Below are positions 5,994 through 8,828 of a stretch of 8,828 nucleotides of DNA, piece by piece. This stretch comes from CAILHX01 sp036561085 (lineage in GTDB: Bacteria; Pseudomonadota; Gammaproteobacteria; Burkholderiales; Methylophilaceae). Position numbers and translations under genes: made by a program. The notes beneath the pieces were generated by a model. It was not told the DNA's origin, searched no databases, and was given only the letters and a program-made list of their open reading frames with translations. The stretch is taken from the NCBI GenBank assembly GCA_036561085.1, contig DATBPY010000126.1, positions 1 to 8,828 on the forward strand, given 5' to 3'. Numbering within the stretch: the first letter of the stretch is position 1; each line of letters starts with the position of its first letter.

Positions 5994-7979
5994 TTACATG
6001 ATGGATTTCACTGTGTTGACTACATTTTCCACGGTGAAACCGAAGTGCTTCATCAACACGCCGCCAGGAGCGGATTCGCCGAAGGTGTCGATACCGACAG
6101 CTGCGCCATCCAGGCCGATATACTTGCGCCAGAAGTCGGTCACGCCGGCTTCAATGGATACACGCTTCACACCTTTGGTCAGCACGCTGTCCTTGTATGC
6201 TTGATCCTGACGATCGAACACGCTGGTTGAAGGCATGGATACCACACGCGTCTTGGTACCGGCAGCGTTCAGTTCAGCCGCAGCTTTGATCGCCAGATCC
6301 AGTTCGGAGCCGGTAGCGATCAGGATCACGTCAGCTTTGCCGGAAGCGTCGGATAGCACATAGCCGCCTTTACGGATACCTGCGATCTGCGCGTCGTTGC
6401 GCGCGGTGAACGAGGTGTTCTGACGGCTCAATACCAGGCTGCTTGGACCATCTTTACGCTCAACTGCCATCACCCAAGCCACTGCAGTCTCAGTGGAATC
6501 GGCTGGACGCCATACATCCATACGTGGGATGTAACGCAAGCCGGAGGTGGTTTCGATCGGTTGATGGGTAGGGCCGTCTTCGCCTTGGCCGATAGAATCG
6601 TGGGTAAGTACGAAAATGACGCGTTGTTTCATCAGCGCCGCCATACGCATACCGTTACGCATATAGTCGGAGAACTGATGGAAGGTGCCGCCGAACGGCA
6701 GCACGCCGCCATGCAATGCCATACCGTTCATAATCGCAGCCATACCGAATTCGCGCACGCCGTAGGAAATGTAATTACCTGCTTGCTTGCCGCTCACATG
6801 CTTGAAGCTAGGAGCACTGGTCAGATTGGAACCGGTCAAGTCAGCCGAACCGCCTACGAACTCAGGCAACTCAGGGGCGAGTGCGGTGATGGCATTTTGC
6901 GATGCTTTACGCGTTGCGATCACTTCAGCCTTGTCATTAACAGCCTTGATCATGGCATCGGTGGTTGATTTCCAGTTAGCCGGCAGATCATTCGCCATGC
7001 GGCGCTTGAATTCAGCAGCTTCTGCCGGATAAGCCTTGGCATAAGCCGCGAACTTGGCATCCCAATCGCTTTCCAGCTTCGAACCTTTTTCTTTTCCGTC
7101 CCAACCTGCATAGATCTCGGCAGGGATCTCGAAAGGCGGATACTTCCAACCGATAGCTTCACGGGTTGCTGCGACTTCAGCGTCGCCCAATGCAGCGCCG
7201 TGGCAGTCATGTGAACCGGACTTGTTAGGGGAGCCTTTACCGATAATGGTTTTACAGCAGATCAATGAAGGCTTATCGGTGACTTTTTGTGCTGCTTTGA
7301 CTGCTTTGTCGATAGCATCGGAATCGTGACCGTCCACGGATTGCACATGCCAGCCGTATGCTTCAAAACGCTTGGCGGTGTCATCGGTGTACCAACCTTC
7401 GATATGACCGTCGATGGAGATGCCATTGTCATCCCAGAATGCGATCAGCTTGCCCAGACCCCAGGTACCGGCCAGTGCGCAAGACTCATGGGAAACGCCT
7501 TCCATCATGCAGCCGTCGCCGAGGAAGCAGTAGGTGTAGTGATTAACGATATCGTGGCCTGGCTTATTGAATTGCTCAGCCATCAATTTTTCAGCCATGG
7601 CAAAACCGACTGCGTTGGAAATGCCTTGTCCCAATGGACCAGTGGTGGTTTCAACACCAGGGGCATAACCGTACTCAGGGTGACCGGCGCACTTGGAATG
7701 CAGTTGGCGGAAAGTCTTGATCTCATCCATAGGCAAGTCGTAGCCGGTAAGATGCAGTAAGGAGTAGATCAACATGGAACCATGGCCGTTAGACAGGATG
7801 AAACGGTCGCGATCAGCCCAGCTCGGGTTCTTTGGGTTGTGACGTAAGTGGTGATTCCACAATACCTCAGCGATCTCGGCCATGCCCATAGGCGCACCAG
7901 GGTGGCCCGAGTTGGCCTTTTGCACTGCATCCATGGATAGTGCGCGGATTGCATTTGCTAATTCTGTACGAGTTGCCAT
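5994..7979 (-). CDS. tkt: Transketolase
   Basis: This thiamine-diphosphate and Mg2+-dependent enzyme moves two-carbon ketol units between sugar phosphates; in the RuMP cycle it regenerates ribulose 5-phosphate acceptor from fructose 6-phosphate and triose phosphate. The 661 residues agree with E. coli TktA (663), with similarity along the whole length. Active-site features are NSGHPGAPMG (23-32, His26), SNGHGS (63-68, His66), the cofactor motif GDGCMMEG (154-161) through DDNGIS (183-188), GSHDCHG (255-261, His257), GVREFGM (407-413) with the catalytic Glu410 that activates the cofactor, THDSIGQGEDGPTHQP (459-474, His460 and His471) and SRQ (518-520). The start is one of two adjacent ATGs; 7979 gives MATRTELANAIR and lies 8 nt from AGGA (7991-7988), while 7982 would add one Met at 5-nt spacing. 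It is the first gene of the glycolytic row, and a terminator-like hairpin lies in its leader. In autotrophs the same gene is called cbbT. Confidence 0.97.
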   Translation of the reverse strand: MATRTELANAIRALSMDAVQKANSGHPGAPMGMAEIAEVLWNHHLRHNPKNPSWADRDRFILSNGHGSMLIYSLLHLTGYDLPMDEIKTFRQLHSKCAGHPEYGYAPGVETTTGPLGQGISNAVGFAMAEKLMAEQFNKPGHDIVNHYTYCFLGDGCMMEGVSHESCALAGTWGLGKLIAFWDDNGISIDGHIEGWYTDDTAKRFEAYGWHVQSVDGHDSDAIDKAVKAAQKVTDKPSLICCKTIIGKGSPNKSGSHDCHGAALGDAEVAATREAIGWKYPPFEIPAEIYAGWDGKEKGSKLESDWDAKFAAYAKAYPAEAAEFKRRMANDLPANWKSTTDAMIKAVNDKAEVIATRKASQNAITALAPELPEFVGGSADLTGSNLTSAPSFKHVSGKQAGNYISYGVREFGMAAIMNGMALHGGVLPFGGTFHQFSDYMRNGMRMAALMKQRVIFVLTHDSIGQGEDGPTHQPIETTSGLRYIPRMDVWRPADSTETAVAWVMAVERKDGPSSLVLSRQNTSFTARNDAQIAGIRKGGYVLSDASGKADVILIATGSELDLAIKAAAELNAAGTKTRVVSMPSTSVFDRQDQAYKDSVLTKGVKRVSIEAGVTDFWRKYIGLDGAAVGIDTFGESAPGGVLMKHFGFTVENVVNTVKSIM

Positions 7980-8004
7980 CATGTTGTTCCTATAATAATT
8001 GAGC

Positions 8005-8041
8005 AAAAAAGCCCCGAGCTTTCTCCAAAACTCTGCGGGGG
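8005..8041 (-). terminator. Hairpin plus T6 between the IMPase-family gene and tkt
   Basis: On the - strand CCCCG (8040-8036) pairs with CGGGG (8016-8012), with two more pairs (AG/CT) past a bulged C. After one C, six T residues (8010-8005) follow. It lies 64 nt after the upstream stop codon and only 22 nt before the first tkt ATG. It can serve as the terminator of the upstream gene, but any tkt promoter upstream of it must read through it, so it may also be an attenuator. Confidence 0.6.
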
Positions 8042-8053
8042 AATCAGCAGAGG

Positions 8054-8083
8054 ATTATTACTTAAAACAGCTTGTTTGGGCAA
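8054..8083 (-). promoter_or_regulatory. Possible sigma-70 promoter for tkt
   Basis: On the - strand TTGCCC (8083-8078, four of six matches to -35) and AATAAT (8059-8054, five of six matches to -10) are 18 bp apart. RNA would start near 8047 and run into the hairpin at 8040-8012 before reaching tkt. There is no room for a full promoter between that hairpin and the tkt ribosome binding site, so this is the best-placed candidate in the gap. Confidence 0.35.
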
Positions 8084-8104
8084 TAGCTACTATATGCAAA
8101 GGGT

Positions 8105-8828
8105 TTATTCATTTGCATTCACCCAACTCTTCCAAGGAGCGAAAAGTTGCGGGTTGCCGGCCGCTAACGCCGAGCAATTACCGCAAGGGTCGTTCCAGAA
8201 TATATCGTTACCCATGGTAGTGGCCTGACCGCCCGCTTCCAGCAGGATCAGCAAGCCCGCCGCGTAGTCCCACAGGTGCTGTCCGCCATGCAGATAAAGA
8301 TCGAAACGCCCGGCTGCCAGATAACACCATTCCAATGCCGAAGCGCCGAAATTGCGTTGTGAGTAATACGGCGAATCGGTTGCCAATGCGACAGCCAATT
8401 TTCTATTAAGCCGTTTGAAATCGATCGCGCCGACGCCAGCCTGCATGCTCGGTGCATAATTCACGGCTGGCAAAGACATGCCATTGAGAAAAGCGCCATG
8501 GCCTGCGCTGGCATAGAACATCTCTTTCAAGGCCGGGGCAAACACAACACCCAAGCTCGGCTTGCCATGCCGCAACAAAGCGACAGAGATACAAAAATAT
8601 GGCAGGCCGCCTGCAAAGTTGGAAGTCCCGTCTATGGGATCCACACACCACAACGCTTCCAATCCGGCATCCCAGCATGCTTGCTGTTGTTCCGGCGGCA
8701 TTTCTTCGCCCAGCACCGGGGCGGAAACGATACTTTGCAATCTGGGTTGTAGTGCTGCCTGCGCCGCTATATCGGCCTCAGTCAGTACGCTGCCGTCTTC
8801 TTTTTGCTGGCGTGCCACTTTCAAAAAG
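8105..8828 (-). CDS. Inositol-monophosphatase-family phosphatase, N-terminus outside window
   Basis: This is a Mg2+-dependent, Li+-sensitive-type sugar phosphate phosphatase fold; the substrate is unknown. The visible 240 or so codons include the start of the family pattern KxDGSxxTxAD (KEDGSVLTEAD), then LGEE with the metal-binding Glu, WCVDPIDGTSNF with metal ligands Asp, Ile and Asp of the first signature, and LWDYAAGLLILLEAGG, the second signature with the last metal-binding Asp. The reading frame is open to the window edge, and the KEDGS motif normally lies some tens of residues inside, so the true start is outside. The family includes inositol-1-phosphatase, histidinol phosphatase, 3'(2'),5'-bisphosphate nucleotidase and some fructose-1,6-bisphosphatases; residues seen here do not settle the choice. 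Its position upstream of tkt makes a sugar-phosphate substrate plausible, but the gene may be a separate unit because a terminator-like hairpin follows it. Confidence 0.88.
   Translation of the reverse strand, partial: FLKVARQQKEDGSVLTEADIAAQAALQPRLQSIVSAPVLGEEMPPEQQQACWDAGLEALWCVDPIDGTSNFAGGLPYFCISVALLRHGKPSLGVVFAPALKEMFYASAGHGAFLNGMSLPAVNYAPSMQAGVGAIDFKRLNRKLAVALATDSPYYSQRNFGASALEWCYLAAGRFDLYLHGGQHLWDYAAGLLILLEAGGQATTMGNDIFWNDPCGNCSALAAGNPQLFAPWKSWVNANE

Noticed and set aside
1..8828. Mobile elements, CRISPR arrays, tRNA or rRNA genes
   Set aside because: No transposase or integrase reading frame, no regularly spaced repeats, and no cloverleaf or rRNA-like sequence was seen; the window is nearly filled by housekeeping genes.

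Overview
The window is ordinary-looking chromosomal DNA of a proteobacterium that assimilates formaldehyde through the ribulose monophosphate (RuMP) cycle. The pair 3-hexulose-6-phosphate synthase / 6-phospho-3-hexuloisomerase, next to a full set of proteobacterial-type glycolytic genes of moderate GC content, points to a gammaproteobacterial (type I) methanotroph or a betaproteobacterial methylotroph. This assignment is inferred from recognised protein families; no 16S rRNA or other marker gene is present.

Layout. On the + strand, positions 3-134 hold the 3' end of hxlA (formaldehyde fixation). A hairpin with a T-run and a possible new promoter follow, then hxlB at 266-805. A perfect 15-bp inverted repeat with A/T runs on both sides (821-855) is a bidirectional terminator where the two convergent transcription units meet. 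Everything beyond it is on the - strand. Read in the direction of transcription (right to left) the order is: an inositol-monophosphatase-family gene cut by the window edge (8828-8105), tkt (7979-5994), gap (5868-4870), pgk (4802-3462), pyk (3402-1978) and fba (1933-869). No gene-free stretch exceeds 300 bases; the longest gaps are about 125-130 bases (135-265, 5869-5993 and 7980-8104), and each holds hairpins.

How the genes work together. HxlA joins formaldehyde to ribulose 5-phosphate and HxlB isomerises the product to fructose 6-phosphate. Transketolase rearranges sugar phosphates to regenerate ribulose 5-phosphate. Fructose-bisphosphate aldolase, GAPDH, phosphoglycerate kinase and pyruvate kinase carry the fixed carbon to pyruvate. 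The window thus couples the entry of C1 carbon, part of the regeneration phase and much of the cleavage (Embden-Meyerhof) route. Phosphofructokinase, triosephosphate isomerase, phosphoglycerate mutase, enolase, transaldolase and the pentose-phosphate isomerase/epimerase are not here.

No undescribed system was found. The points most worth a second look are a roughly 45-residue insertion in the N-terminal domain of phosphoglycerate kinase, terminator-like hairpins lying in the leaders of tkt and gap and between hxlA and hxlB, and a 13-bp tandem repeat plus a perfect 11-bp hairpin between tkt and gap.
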